Below, one piece after another: positions 10,466 through 19,412 of a stretch of 64,000 nt of DNA (position 1 is its first letter; each line of letters begins with the position of its first letter). Position numbers and translations under genes: made by a program. Under the pieces are notes generated by a model, which did not search any database, was not told where the DNA came from, and worked only from the letters and a program-made list of their open reading frames with translations. This DNA is from Tritrichomonas musculus (taxonomy: Eukaryota > Parabasalia > Tritrichomonadida > Tritrichomonadidae). Location of the stretch: NCBI GenBank assembly GCA_039105265.1, contig JAPFFF010000068.1:372001-436000 (forward strand), given 5' to 3'.

Positions 10466-10786
10466 AGTAAGCATATTCTATAGGAATCGGTGTTTGCTCT
10501 TCAGCTGGATTGAGCGTCGGGTACATTTCAATCATGGTAAAACAACTTCTTGATTCGAAGGGATTATCTTGACGGAATCTTCAAGAAATACATTTTTTTG
10601 TGCCAAAATAATTTTTACAACGAGACGATAAAAATATGAGTTTGGAATTTTTTGGTTGCGAACTTTTTGAATTATCGAGGTGGTTGGAGCTTTTTGAAGG
10701 CTCTGGGGGGCTTCCAAAGGCTCCAAGTGGCTGTGAAATGGGCTTAAGTATAGGCTTGGCGATAGCGGAGCCTATACTATACTACT
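10466..10786. repeat. Polinton terminal region, type 1 terminus with hairpin
   Basis: After the stop of the 1028-aa gene a non-coding stretch leads to a hairpin (arms 10747-10756 and 10769-10778, AGTATAGGCT/AGCCTATACT) and then to a terminus ending CCTATACTATACTACT at 10786. The same gene, terminal region and terminus order recurs at 17966-18190 and 22989-23213. The terminal ACTACT fits the Polinton rule (ends in CT). The sequence beyond 10786 is coding sequence of another family member, so one element appears to end inside another here. Confidence 0.55.
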
Positions 10787-12198
10787 GCAACTTATGGCAC
10801 TTCATAGTTGATTTTATCATGAACTACCCAAATTTAGTTAATAATATTATACAGATAGGCGGAAATTGGATAGATGCTCAATTTTGGCAATATATAGGAG
10901 GTTATTCTGATTTAATTCTGTATGTTTATGTAATACTTGTATATGCAATCGCTGGGGGTTTAGGCGTTGGGGCATTTTGTTTATGTGTAATTCTAATAGC
11001 TGCCCTTTTCGAACCAATAGGAAGAGGTGCCCAATGGATTTTAAATAAGATTACACGACATCCTCCTGCTCCTCATGCTCGTACACTTGAAGTTGATGAT
11101 AATGACGTTGTTAATACTGATGATGAAAATAGCTTTAATATTGTTGACCCTGATGGAAATAAAATTGTAATTGAGATTAATGATGATATATTAGAAGTAT
11201 TTCGAAATCAATATAACTCATTGGTCTCCAAATATCAAGCAATCTATGATGTTGTTCCCTCTACTCCATCAACTGACTCCAAGTATTTTACCTTGAAGGA
11301 ATCAGATCAATTATATTTATATAGACCATCTCAGGTATATGAAGAATCCAATTATTATTGTATGAGATGGGATATAGATAAAGATTATGACATACCATTA
11401 AATTTAGTATTTAGGTTCAAGGACTATTTATTTAGGCACACTTGGGAATTAATATGGGATGGAAAAAATTGGACAGGAAATAACTGTCAAAATGTGTTTA
11501 CAGCAAAAATATCATACATGAATAATAATAGCGGAGCTCCAGCAATAATAATCAAAAAGAACGAACTAATTGGGAAATGGATAAAAGGAACAATAAAAGA
11601 AGATTTAACAGATGATGATAATTATGCTCACATACTAAAAGACTATCTTACAAATTGGAGAGTTGTTAAGAAAGATGGGACCATATTAAACGTAGGAACA
11701 ACTGCAGTTTTTGATCCTAGCAGTTCAGGTACATTCACACAAGATGGAAATAAATATGAACAAGCTAGAATGTATGTTGATGCACCAAGCGAATTAAAAG
11801 AAGAAGACGGATTATATGTTTATGCAGATTTAAATATTAATGGAAACATAACAGAATTAAAATGGGATTGTCATCCTGAACACTGTATTAATTCTGGAGT
11901 CATGCACACTTATGGATCAAATCCTTGTCTAGAATCATTTAATTATCAGCGAGAAAAAAGGTATTCCATTAAAATCATTGAAGGATTTAATCATAAGAAC
12001 ATTCGAATATACATGGAAAAAGAATTATTTGAATTTGATGTAAAAGTTAATCCATTTAACATAATCTTACAAGAACAATTTTATGAAGTAGAACCAGATC
12101 CAAGAAACTGTTCAACTATATCAACAGATTTAAATATTTATTCATCAAAGATTATATGGGCTGATAAGAGACTTAAATGTTGTTGGTGGAATTACTGA
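10636..12198 (+). CDS. Part of a broken fibre-like family member (with membrane segments)
   Basis: The open stretch starts inside the terminal region; the part belonging to the family begins after about 10787, so the start is uncertain. Beyond it there are two hydrophobic, probably membrane-spanning stretches (around IIQIGGNWIDAQFWQYIGG and LILYVYVILVYAIAGGLGVG), then family modules DQLYLYRPS, FKDYLFRHTWELIWDGKNW, and the signature FNIILQEQFYEVEPDPRN with STDLNIYSSKII. The membrane-spanning head is not seen in the other members. It belongs to the nested Polinton block and is broken. Confidence 0.55.
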   Translation: MSLEFFGCELFELSRWLELFEGSGGLPKAPSGCEMGLSIGLAIAEPILYYCNLWHFIVDFIMNYPNLVNNIIQIGGNWIDAQFWQYIGGYSDLILYVYVILVYAIAGGLGVGAFCLCVILIAALFEPIGRGAQWILNKITRHPPAPHARTLEVDDNDVVNTDDENSFNIVDPDGNKIVIEINDDILEVFRNQYNSLVSKYQAIYDVVPSTPSTDSKYFTLKESDQLYLYRPSQVYEESNYYCMRWDIDKDYDIPLNLVFRFKDYLFRHTWELIWDGKNWTGNNCQNVFTAKISYMNNNSGAPAIIIKKNELIGKWIKGTIKEDLTDDDNYAHILKDYLTNWRVVKKDGTILNVGTTAVFDPSSSGTFTQDGNKYEQARMYVDAPSELKEEDGLYVYADLNINGNITELKWDCHPEHCINSGVMHTYGSNPCLESFNYQREKRYSIKIIEGFNHKNIRIYMEKELFEFDVKVNPFNIILQEQFYEVEPDPRNCSTISTDLNIYSSKIIWADKRLKCCWWNY

Positions 12199-12202
12199 CA
12201 TA

Positions 12203-14362
12203 TTGCAATATGATTATGCTTTATTGAAACAGACAGTTGATAATCTAGCTGAGCAAATGAGAATTCAAGCCATGTATAATGAATATACTGATAGCATTAA
12301 ACAAGGTATATCAGTTGCAAATACGATTTTAAATATTCTAGCTTCAGTAGTATCGATTGCAGGGGTACTCTCAACATTAAATATGTCCAATAACTCAGTA
12401 AATATTAATACATATCAAACAACACCTTTCCCAGCAGGTCCAGGAGGAAATGGTGGAGGAGGTGGAGGTGGAGGTTATCCAGGTGATGGAGGTAGTGGCT
12501 TTCAAGGTAAGTTTTTGGTGAATGTTGATTTGAAGGCTGATAAGATGACTATGGAAAGATTTTTGCCAACTACAACAACTGTTCAAATACCCGTGGCTGG
12601 AGCTATATCAACATTCTCAGCTACACAGGTTGTCCTTTCGACAACACACGCGCTAACTCAGTTAGGAAATGCTATTGCTACACTTGTTTCGAATGTCTTG
12701 CGCTTCTTTAGGAATAGACCAGATACAAATGGAACTGAAACATTAAATATTAATTCATCCTCGATTACAATAACTGATAATGATACTGATAATGCAACAA
12801 ATACTATCACAACCACTGAACAATCATTAGAGAGAACTCATAGAGAAGTTCAGCCACAAGTTGTTACAGATGAAACAGATGAGATTCGAACAGATATAAC
12901 TGTACCACAGACTACAATGACAAATACGGCATCAACTACGATTGCACTTAGGAATCAAGTTCCTGTTATTGATATTGCTGGAACTCAGTATACCTTAGAA
13001 GACATAGCAGATTTGACAAGAGAAGAACGAAATGCATTAGTTGCTAGTCATCCTGATATCTTACGTATCCAATATCATGGAAGAGAGTGGTTTAATGTGT
13101 ATGATTTGTTTTATAATAACCAACTCATTATCCATAATAATATATTTCGAAGAAGGACTCTAATAAGGCCAGCTGATATTGAGATGACAGATAGAATACA
13201 TAGAGCTACTGATAATAATTGGTCAATAGAATGGGAAGGAACAACATACACAGCGAGAGATATTGAACAATTATCGATGCAAGATAGACTAAATTTACCA
13301 TTTGTACAAAATGGAGATATTGGATTAGAACCTTACTTGAATGAGCAAACAATGGAAGCATGGATAAATATTATTGATCATAGAGGAGAGACTATTGACC
13401 CAATTGTTGCTACTATTGATTATTCTGCTCCAACAACAGCAAATATTAGTGGAGGTCAAGTACGATTTGTTGGAATAAATTCACAAATAGAAGTCAATGC
13501 AAATGGAGTTAGATATCAACATTATGACCTTGTTGCCACAACAGATACTTGGACAGTACCAGGAACAACACCAGCAATAACAGCAAGAATGATAGAACAA
13601 ATGAGTGATGAACAAAGAGGAGAACTAATGGATAATATTTATTCTCATGGTAATCTTTTAGCTTTTAATGACACATTAGATGAAACAACTGGTGAAGAAA
13701 TAACACAAGTACTATATAATGGAAATGTAGTTGCTACGATTGACAGAAGAAGACTACATGTAATTAATATTGTGAATGGAGTGATAGAAATGTACCAACA
13801 AGATGGTGTTATAAGTGCAACAACACAAGTTATTATGGGAGCAGTAGGTTATGTTGCTAGAAGGTTCTTACATGGTCAATGGCAGTTTGTTAGACATCAT
13901 CCAGGTGATGCAGCAGCTATAGCAGGAGTAGCAGCAGAAGCATATGTAGCAAATAGAATAGGATTATTTAATATTCCAAGTTGGTTCCGTCGTAATGATA
14001 ACCCTGAAACATTAGCAGAGGAAGATGTATTAGAAAAGATTCTTGCATGGGCATATCATGAAGAAACAGATGATGAACCTGAACTTGAAATAACAATGAA
14101 GGATGCTGATAAGATGATGGTTTCATTTGATACATGTATTAATATTGCAAAGACATATCGCGATACTTTAAAGGGTACAATAGCATTCATGTGCGAGAAA
14201 ATAAAAGAACTAGAAAGCAAGCATCCATTAGAAGATATAGATATGACTGCTTATATTACTAAAGCAGAAGTCAACGAGATGCTCGAACAGAAGGATTTAT
14301 ATATTGATACTCTTGAGACAAGACTTGCTACATTAGAGAAGAAGTGCGCAAATATAGAGTAG
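12203..14362 (+). CDS. Part of a broken fibre-like family member, C-terminal type A
   Basis: This stretch encodes a hydrophobic segment near its start (ANTILNILASVVSIAGVLS), a Gly-rich linker (PGGNGGGGGGGGYPGDGG), a Thr/Asn-rich stretch, repeated W-E-(W/G)-T-x-T-A-R domains (for example SIEWEGTTYTARDIEQLS), a second hydrophobic region, and a coiled-coil tail ending ETRLATLEKKCANIE. The tail matches the end of the protein at 4291-7350. No ATG starts the stretch. The 3' part from 13577 on is repeated at 18600 and 23623. Confidence 0.55.
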   Translation: MQYDYALLKQTVDNLAEQMRIQAMYNEYTDSIKQGISVANTILNILASVVSIAGVLSTLNMSNNSVNINTYQTTPFPAGPGGNGGGGGGGGYPGDGGSGFQGKFLVNVDLKADKMTMERFLPTTTTVQIPVAGAISTFSATQVVLSTTHALTQLGNAIATLVSNVLRFFRNRPDTNGTETLNINSSSITITDNDTDNATNTITTTEQSLERTHREVQPQVVTDETDEIRTDITVPQTTMTNTASTTIALRNQVPVIDIAGTQYTLEDIADLTREERNALVASHPDILRIQYHGREWFNVYDLFYNNQLIIHNNIFRRRTLIRPADIEMTDRIHRATDNNWSIEWEGTTYTARDIEQLSMQDRLNLPFVQNGDIGLEPYLNEQTMEAWINIIDHRGETIDPIVATIDYSAPTTANISGGQVRFVGINSQIEVNANGVRYQHYDLVATTDTWTVPGTTPAITARMIEQMSDEQRGELMDNIYSHGNLLAFNDTLDETTGEEITQVLYNGNVVATIDRRRLHVINIVNGVIEMYQQDGVISATTQVIMGAVGYVARRFLHGQWQFVRHHPGDAAAIAGVAAEAYVANRIGLFNIPSWFRRNDNPETLAEEDVLEKILAWAYHEETDDEPELEITMKDADKMMVSFDTCINIAKTYRDTLKGTIAFMCEKIKELESKHPLEDIDMTAYITKAEVNEMLEQKDLYIDTLETRLATLEKKCANIE

Positions 14363-14389
14363 AATAGAGAATTATTTTTTTGGACTTAA

Positions 14390-17300
14390 ATGGACGAGAC
14401 GACAACAAAATTCATTGGAGACATACAATTTAAGGTAGGAGATGCTACTAGGAAAGGAAGTGAATTATTAACGCTAAGTGATTTGGATGGATATACACAA
14501 GGAGGAAGCTGGTTTGAAGAAGTAGAAGGTTATCCTGAATATGAAATCAAAAATGAGAACATAACAGCCTATAAAGATGAATCACTGTCGATGGCTAACT
14601 ACAACATCCTGAAAATTAATATGTCAAATGACGTACTAAATAAGATAATAGCTGCTCCTGACGTAACTGTCGTATTCAAATTCATACTTAGGAAAGAAGT
14701 GATATACGATTATGAAGGCAATCTACTGAAAGAATTTACTGCATACGTTGAAAATCATCAAGCAAAAGGTCCGTGTATTACATGTCGTACTGATCTTAAA
14801 TGTATGGTCACACATTGGACTACATTCGGCCCTGAGTTCTTTATAGCATTTGATACTAGACTCGGTGTGAATCCATATTCATTATACATGAATGGGGAGC
14901 TATCGATACAGTACTTACTAAAGCAAGACTCGATGGTTGCGAAGAAGCCAGTAGTCAAGTGTGATGTAATAGATGCTCGTAATGCTCTTCAGTTGTATGA
15001 ATCAGATGTTCATTACTTTTATAAACCAAGTGTCGTAACTACAGTGAATGTCGACTCTGTTGATTACTACAAGATGATATATCGAATTCCAAATGATTAT
15101 ACAATACCCATTAACCCTAATTTTACATTTACTGAACACTGTTTTGGTAATAGATGGAGCCTAATATGGGATGGAACAAAATGGGTTGGAGAGAACATGC
15201 AAGGACGTAGCAATGGGAAAATAGAGAGCAGTAAGCAATATCTTCGTGTAAACAAAAATAATTATGGAGCAAGTGGATGCTATGTCAGATGCAAACGTAG
15301 TGAATGGAATAAGATGTTGTTGGATGATACTAATGAAAATTTCATGAAAGTGATGTTCGCCAATGGCACTACAAAGTTGTTGTTCAAAGATGGTACAGAG
15401 GCAAATGGTTCTGCATATAGCATAGAAATAGATAGATGCGATTCAACAGTAGAGATATATACTAAAGAAGGATACGATTATTTACCGCTACAATTACAGA
15501 TCCAAAACAGTAATAAAGAAGAGGTAGAGTCGTTGTTGAACCGTATAGACAAAATTGTTTACGATATGTCACTTGATGGAGCGAGTAACAGGCTTACTTT
15601 TAGATGGGATGAACTACATAAGAACGAACATTATGGGTACGACATAGATTTGATTGCTGAATTAGATAGTATTGAAAAAATTAACTATTATTGGTCCAGC
15701 AGTAACATTAACATCGAGACTAGAGATATCGAACTCTATTTACGTCAACAGTACACGGATCCTATAGAAGAAGTTAACTGGGATCCAACAACAAATGCTT
15801 TTAAGTACATTATTCAACAACAATTTTATGAGATTACTCCAAGACCAGATGCAGCCACAACTTTGTATACGGACTTCAATATTACTTCTTCGAAGATAAT
15901 TACAGCTGATAACATTATGACTATGCGATCAGATCTAAACATGGTTACAAATACTGTTGATGTGGTTTCTTATGACGTGAAAGATATAAAGAACAATGTA
16001 GAGACATTGAACTCAGAGATGGCAGAACAAGCAGCGAAGACAAAATATTTACAAAAAGAAGTGGATAATGTAGATATGAAAGCTAACATAGGTATTGCTT
16101 TAGGTGCTGTTGGTTGTGTATTAGGTGCTACTGGTATAGGTGTTGCTGGTAAAGCATTATCATTTGCATCTAAAGCAGCACAAACTGGGGGTAGGGAATT
16201 AATAAATACTGTAACCAAGGTGTCTGATGTTGGTACAAATGTTGTAGAAGACATTGCTGGTAAGCTCACTGACGAACTACCTGATATTGGAGCTGATGTA
16301 TTCTTTGGGGATATGGTATCTATTCCAGTTAGTAGAATGATGCGTTCGTTATCTAACAAAGATAAACTAAATAATATTATAGCTTGGTGCGATGAGGAGT
16401 ATGTACCTGTTAATGAAATAAACTTTACTGATGAACTTGATGATCCGTCCAAAGTAGCCATGACATTAACATCAACAATGGATATGTGTAAGAGATTCCG
16501 TCATACGATGAAACCAATGATAAAAACATTAGCGACTACTGTAGAGAAGAGTGTGTCATCAACAGATTTGGTTAGAGATGACATAATAGATGTTGTTGGT
16601 AAATATGTCAATGGCGAGGTCCATTTGGAAGCAGAAGATGTTATCACAGATGGAACAATCAAAGCACGATTTTTGGTGCAAAAAGTTAGTGAATACAATG
16701 ATGTTGATTATGAAGAGAATATAGTTACTATTAATATTACTGATGGAACAATTAATTATCAAGGAACAACTGATTTTCCTAGCTGCACTATGAATGACAA
16801 AACATTTGTTATATCAAACCCAAATAATCATAGGGTTGGTGGAATACAGATAAAAGAAAATACTGCAAAAAGAAGAATGGAATTTACTACAAATGATTTA
16901 GCATATACTTGTGATATAGATGCTTTACATAAGAAGATAGATACATTACATGAGCAGATAGAAAAGAATGATACAGCTCTAGCTACTACATTAAATGAAT
17001 TCCCAACTGTTGATGAAGTAAATGAAGCATTAGATGAATTAAAAAATAATATGGTTAATATGGATAACCTGTATACAAAAGAGGAAGCAGATAATAAATA
17101 TGCTTTGAAAACAGATATCATATCAACCGAAAATATAACTCAAGAATTATCAATCGCTACAAAATTCGTAAACGGAACAACCAATGATGAAGATAAAAGA
17201 ACTTATATAACAAATTTGGATAGAGATTTATGCAACATATTAAAGAAATCATCATTAATAGTAAAAGGTTCTTGTAATAATGAAGATATTTCAGGAGAAT

Positions 17301-17965
17301 ATTTGTATGATAGTGAAGACTCGGAATATTATCATTACAAGAAAGGTGAAAATACTTTTTCTATATATTATTTCTATTATGGTGGAACATTCAGATATAA
17401 TGTTAACGATGTTGTCAATTTAGAATCAGTAAGTTATTCATACGAACCTGATGTTTATGATGAATATTGCATTCCAAATATGAATTTCGTAAAAGATAAT
17501 TATGCATTGAAAAGTGAAAATGATGAACTGAAGACAAAAATTGAAAATTTAGAGAGAGAGAACACAAATTTAAAGGCTAGGTTAGCTGCGCTAGAGAATA
17601 TATTAACACGAATTAAGTATACATTTAGCGTACCAAATAGTACCAGCATTCGTTATCAATTCGAAAAACAACTTGATGCATATGAGGGAACACTCTATTT
17701 GAATTATAATGAAACCAAAGATAATGTTACCAGTGAAGAAGAAATCAAAATCAATATATCATTCAATGTTAATAATACGCCTACGAGTGAATATCAATGT
17801 GAACCAATTAAGATCTGGTTAAACAATATTGAATTTCCATTAAGTAGTAGCAATTTAATGGTCAATCCAACAGCTAATTTCATATTGATTAATACGACTT
17901 TCTTTACATCAAATGGTATCTTAGCTGAAGATAACACTAAGAATGAAATACATTCATTACTGTGA
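14390..17965 (+). CDS. Large modular fibre-like Polinton protein, 1191 aa (unit 1)
   Basis: It starts MDETTTKFIGDIQFKVGD, 27 bp after the previous stop, in the same spacing as the 7379 gene. The family modules follow: LRKEVIYDYEGNLLKEF, LYMNGELSIQYLLKQDS, DVHYFYKPS, TEHCFGNRWSLIWDGTKW, and the signature FKYIIQQQFYEITPRPDA with KIITADNIMTMRSDLN. A Gly/Ala-rich hydrophobic segment lies near residues 566-590, WCDEEYVPVNE near 668, KEEADNKYALK-type linkers near 895-910, a coiled coil near 1038-1073, and the ~120-aa C-terminal beta domain shared with the 7379 gene. It is probably a fibre-like virion surface protein that trimerises through the coiled coils; the function is inferred. Confidence 0.75.
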   Translation: MDETTTKFIGDIQFKVGDATRKGSELLTLSDLDGYTQGGSWFEEVEGYPEYEIKNENITAYKDESLSMANYNILKINMSNDVLNKIIAAPDVTVVFKFILRKEVIYDYEGNLLKEFTAYVENHQAKGPCITCRTDLKCMVTHWTTFGPEFFIAFDTRLGVNPYSLYMNGELSIQYLLKQDSMVAKKPVVKCDVIDARNALQLYESDVHYFYKPSVVTTVNVDSVDYYKMIYRIPNDYTIPINPNFTFTEHCFGNRWSLIWDGTKWVGENMQGRSNGKIESSKQYLRVNKNNYGASGCYVRCKRSEWNKMLLDDTNENFMKVMFANGTTKLLFKDGTEANGSAYSIEIDRCDSTVEIYTKEGYDYLPLQLQIQNSNKEEVESLLNRIDKIVYDMSLDGASNRLTFRWDELHKNEHYGYDIDLIAELDSIEKINYYWSSSNINIETRDIELYLRQQYTDPIEEVNWDPTTNAFKYIIQQQFYEITPRPDAATTLYTDFNITSSKIITADNIMTMRSDLNMVTNTVDVVSYDVKDIKNNVETLNSEMAEQAAKTKYLQKEVDNVDMKANIGIALGAVGCVLGATGIGVAGKALSFASKAAQTGGRELINTVTKVSDVGTNVVEDIAGKLTDELPDIGADVFFGDMVSIPVSRMMRSLSNKDKLNNIIAWCDEEYVPVNEINFTDELDDPSKVAMTLTSTMDMCKRFRHTMKPMIKTLATTVEKSVSSTDLVRDDIIDVVGKYVNGEVHLEAEDVITDGTIKARFLVQKVSEYNDVDYEENIVTINITDGTINYQGTTDFPSCTMNDKTFVISNPNNHRVGGIQIKENTAKRRMEFTTNDLAYTCDIDALHKKIDTLHEQIEKNDTALATTLNEFPTVDEVNEALDELKNNMVNMDNLYTKEEADNKYALKTDIISTENITQELSIATKFVNGTTNDEDKRTYITNLDRDLCNILKKSSLIVKGSCNNEDISGEYLYDSEDSEYYHYKKGENTFSIYYFYYGGTFRYNVNDVVNLESVSYSYEPDVYDEYCIPNMNFVKDNYALKSENDELKTKIENLERENTNLKARLAALENILTRIKYTFSVPNSTSIRYQFEKQLDAYEGTLYLNYNETKDNVTSEEEIKINISFNVNNTPTSEYQCEPIKIWLNNIEFPLSSSNLMVNPTANFILINTTFFTSNGILAEDNTKNEIHSLL

Positions 17966-18190
17966 AATACAAAAAGTTGATAGATATTTTTTCGGGTGTA
18001 GAATTCAAAAACTACTCCATACCTTGGAAATGACATTGGCAGAATAGTGAAAGTAGAGAGTGTGTACTTACGATAGGTTTTCAGAGGGTATTTGGCCGGG
18101 TAGCGAGGCCCAAGCGAAGGTGTACCTGAGCTTGGTGGCGAGCAGTGTAGGCGGTGGCGAAGTATGAGACACCGCCTATACTATACTACT
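17966..18190. repeat. Type 1 Polinton terminal region with perfect hairpin (unit 1)
   Basis: Non-coding sequence after the 1191-aa gene ends in a hairpin with 12-nt arms 18145-18156 and 18170-18181 (GTGTAGGCGGTG / CACCGCCTATAC, one G-T pair, 13-nt loop) followed by TATACTACT ending at 18190. It is homologous to the terminus at 10786. The second copy lies at 22989-23213. Confidence 0.6.
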
Positions 18191-18599
18191 GAATGGATAT
18201 ATTAGTATGGATATATTAGTAGGTCTTTTCTAAGAGGGTCCTCGTGGTGGAGTACATGTGCCTTTAAGTAGATGGTGGTATGTACGAGATTCTCGAGGTG
18301 CTACCTGTGCCGTTTCATAGATGACGGGGTACCTAAGCCGTTTCGTAGATGGAGGGCATTGGGGTGGGGTACCTGTGCCGTTTCATAGATGGTAGGCGTT
18401 GAGGTGGGTGGGTGGGAATTAGGGGTGGGGCCCCTGTGCCGTTTCATTGATGGTGAGCAGTAGTGAGAACAAAAATATTTTTTTTTTCTTTTCTTTTTTT
18501 TTTCTTTTTCTTTTCTTTTCTTTTTCTTTTCTTTTTTGACTAGTTCGTTCTTAGTCCAGACCTGCGATCCCTACCGGAAACCGACTAGTATATACTACT
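18191..18599. repeat. Type 2 Polinton terminal region and terminal repeat (unit 1)
   Basis: It holds four or five degenerate copies of a motif like TGTGCCGTTTCATAGATGG (near 18259, 18306, 18333, 18375 and 18435), G-rich stretches, a long T/C tract (about 18477-18536), and the terminus GGAAACCGACTAGTATATACTACT ending at 18599 (given as its last bases only). It is related to 27035-27328 and, inverted, to the start of the second Polinton at 54857. Confidence 0.7.
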
Positions 18600-19385
18600 A
18601 TAACAGCAAGAATGATAGAACAAATGAGTGATGAACAAAGAGGAGAACTAATGGATAATATTTATTCTCATGGTAATCTTTTAGCTTTTAATGACACATT
18701 AGATGAAACAACTGGTGAAGAAATAACACAAGTACTATATAATGGAAATGTAGTTGCTACGATTGACAGAAGAAGACTACATGTAATTAATATTGTGAAT
18801 GGAGTGATAGAAATGTACCAACAAGATGGTGTTATAAGTGCAACAACACAAGTTATTATGGGAGCAGTAGGTTATGTTGCTAGAAGGTTCTTACATGGTC
18901 AATGGCAGTTTGTTAGACATCATCCAGGTGATGCAGCAGCTATAGCAGGAGTAGCAGCAGAAGCATATGTAGCAAATAGAATAGGATTATTTAATATTCC
19001 AAGTTGGTTCCGTCGTAATGATAACCCTGAAACATTAGCAGAGGAAGATGTATTAGAAAAGATTCTTGCATGGGCATATCATGAAGAAACAGATGATGAA
19101 CCTGAACTTGAAATAACAATGAAGGATGCTGATAAGATGATGGTTTCATTTGATACATGTATTAATATTGCAAAGACATATCGCGATACTTTAAAGGGTA
19201 CAATAGCATTCATGTGCGAGAAAATAAAAGAACTAGAAAGCAAGCATCCATTAGAAGATATAGATATGACTGCTTATATTACTAAAGCAGAAGTCAACGA
19301 GATGCTCGAACAGAAGGATTTATATATTGATACTCTTGAGACAAGACTTGCTACATTAGAGAAGAAGTGCGCAAATATAGAGTAG
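18600..19385 (+). CDS. C-terminal part of the type A family gene (unit 2 copy)
   Basis: This is the second copy of the last ~260 codons of the gene ending at 14362, identical by eye, beginning right after a Polinton terminus. The first ATG in frame is at 18612. It keeps the EMYQQDG and AAAIAGVAAEAYVAN hydrophobic region and the coiled-coil tail. It is a gene fragment produced by element insertion, so independent expression is doubtful. Confidence 0.6.
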   Translation: MTARMIEQMSDEQRGELMDNIYSHGNLLAFNDTLDETTGEEITQVLYNGNVVATIDRRRLHVINIVNGVIEMYQQDGVISATTQVIMGAVGYVARRFLHGQWQFVRHHPGDAAAIAGVAAEAYVANRIGLFNIPSWFRRNDNPETLAEEDVLEKILAWAYHEETDDEPELEITMKDADKMMVSFDTCINIAKTYRDTLKGTIAFMCEKIKELESKHPLEDIDMTAYITKAEVNEMLEQKDLYIDTLETRLATLEKKCANIE

Positions 19386-19412
19386 AATAGAGAATTATTT
19401 TTTTGGACTTAA

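Noticed and set aside
15970-17121. Minus-strand open frames inside the 1191-aa genes
   Set aside because: They are Ser/Thr-rich antisense readings of a continuous large coding frame, and they repeat only because the unit is duplicated.
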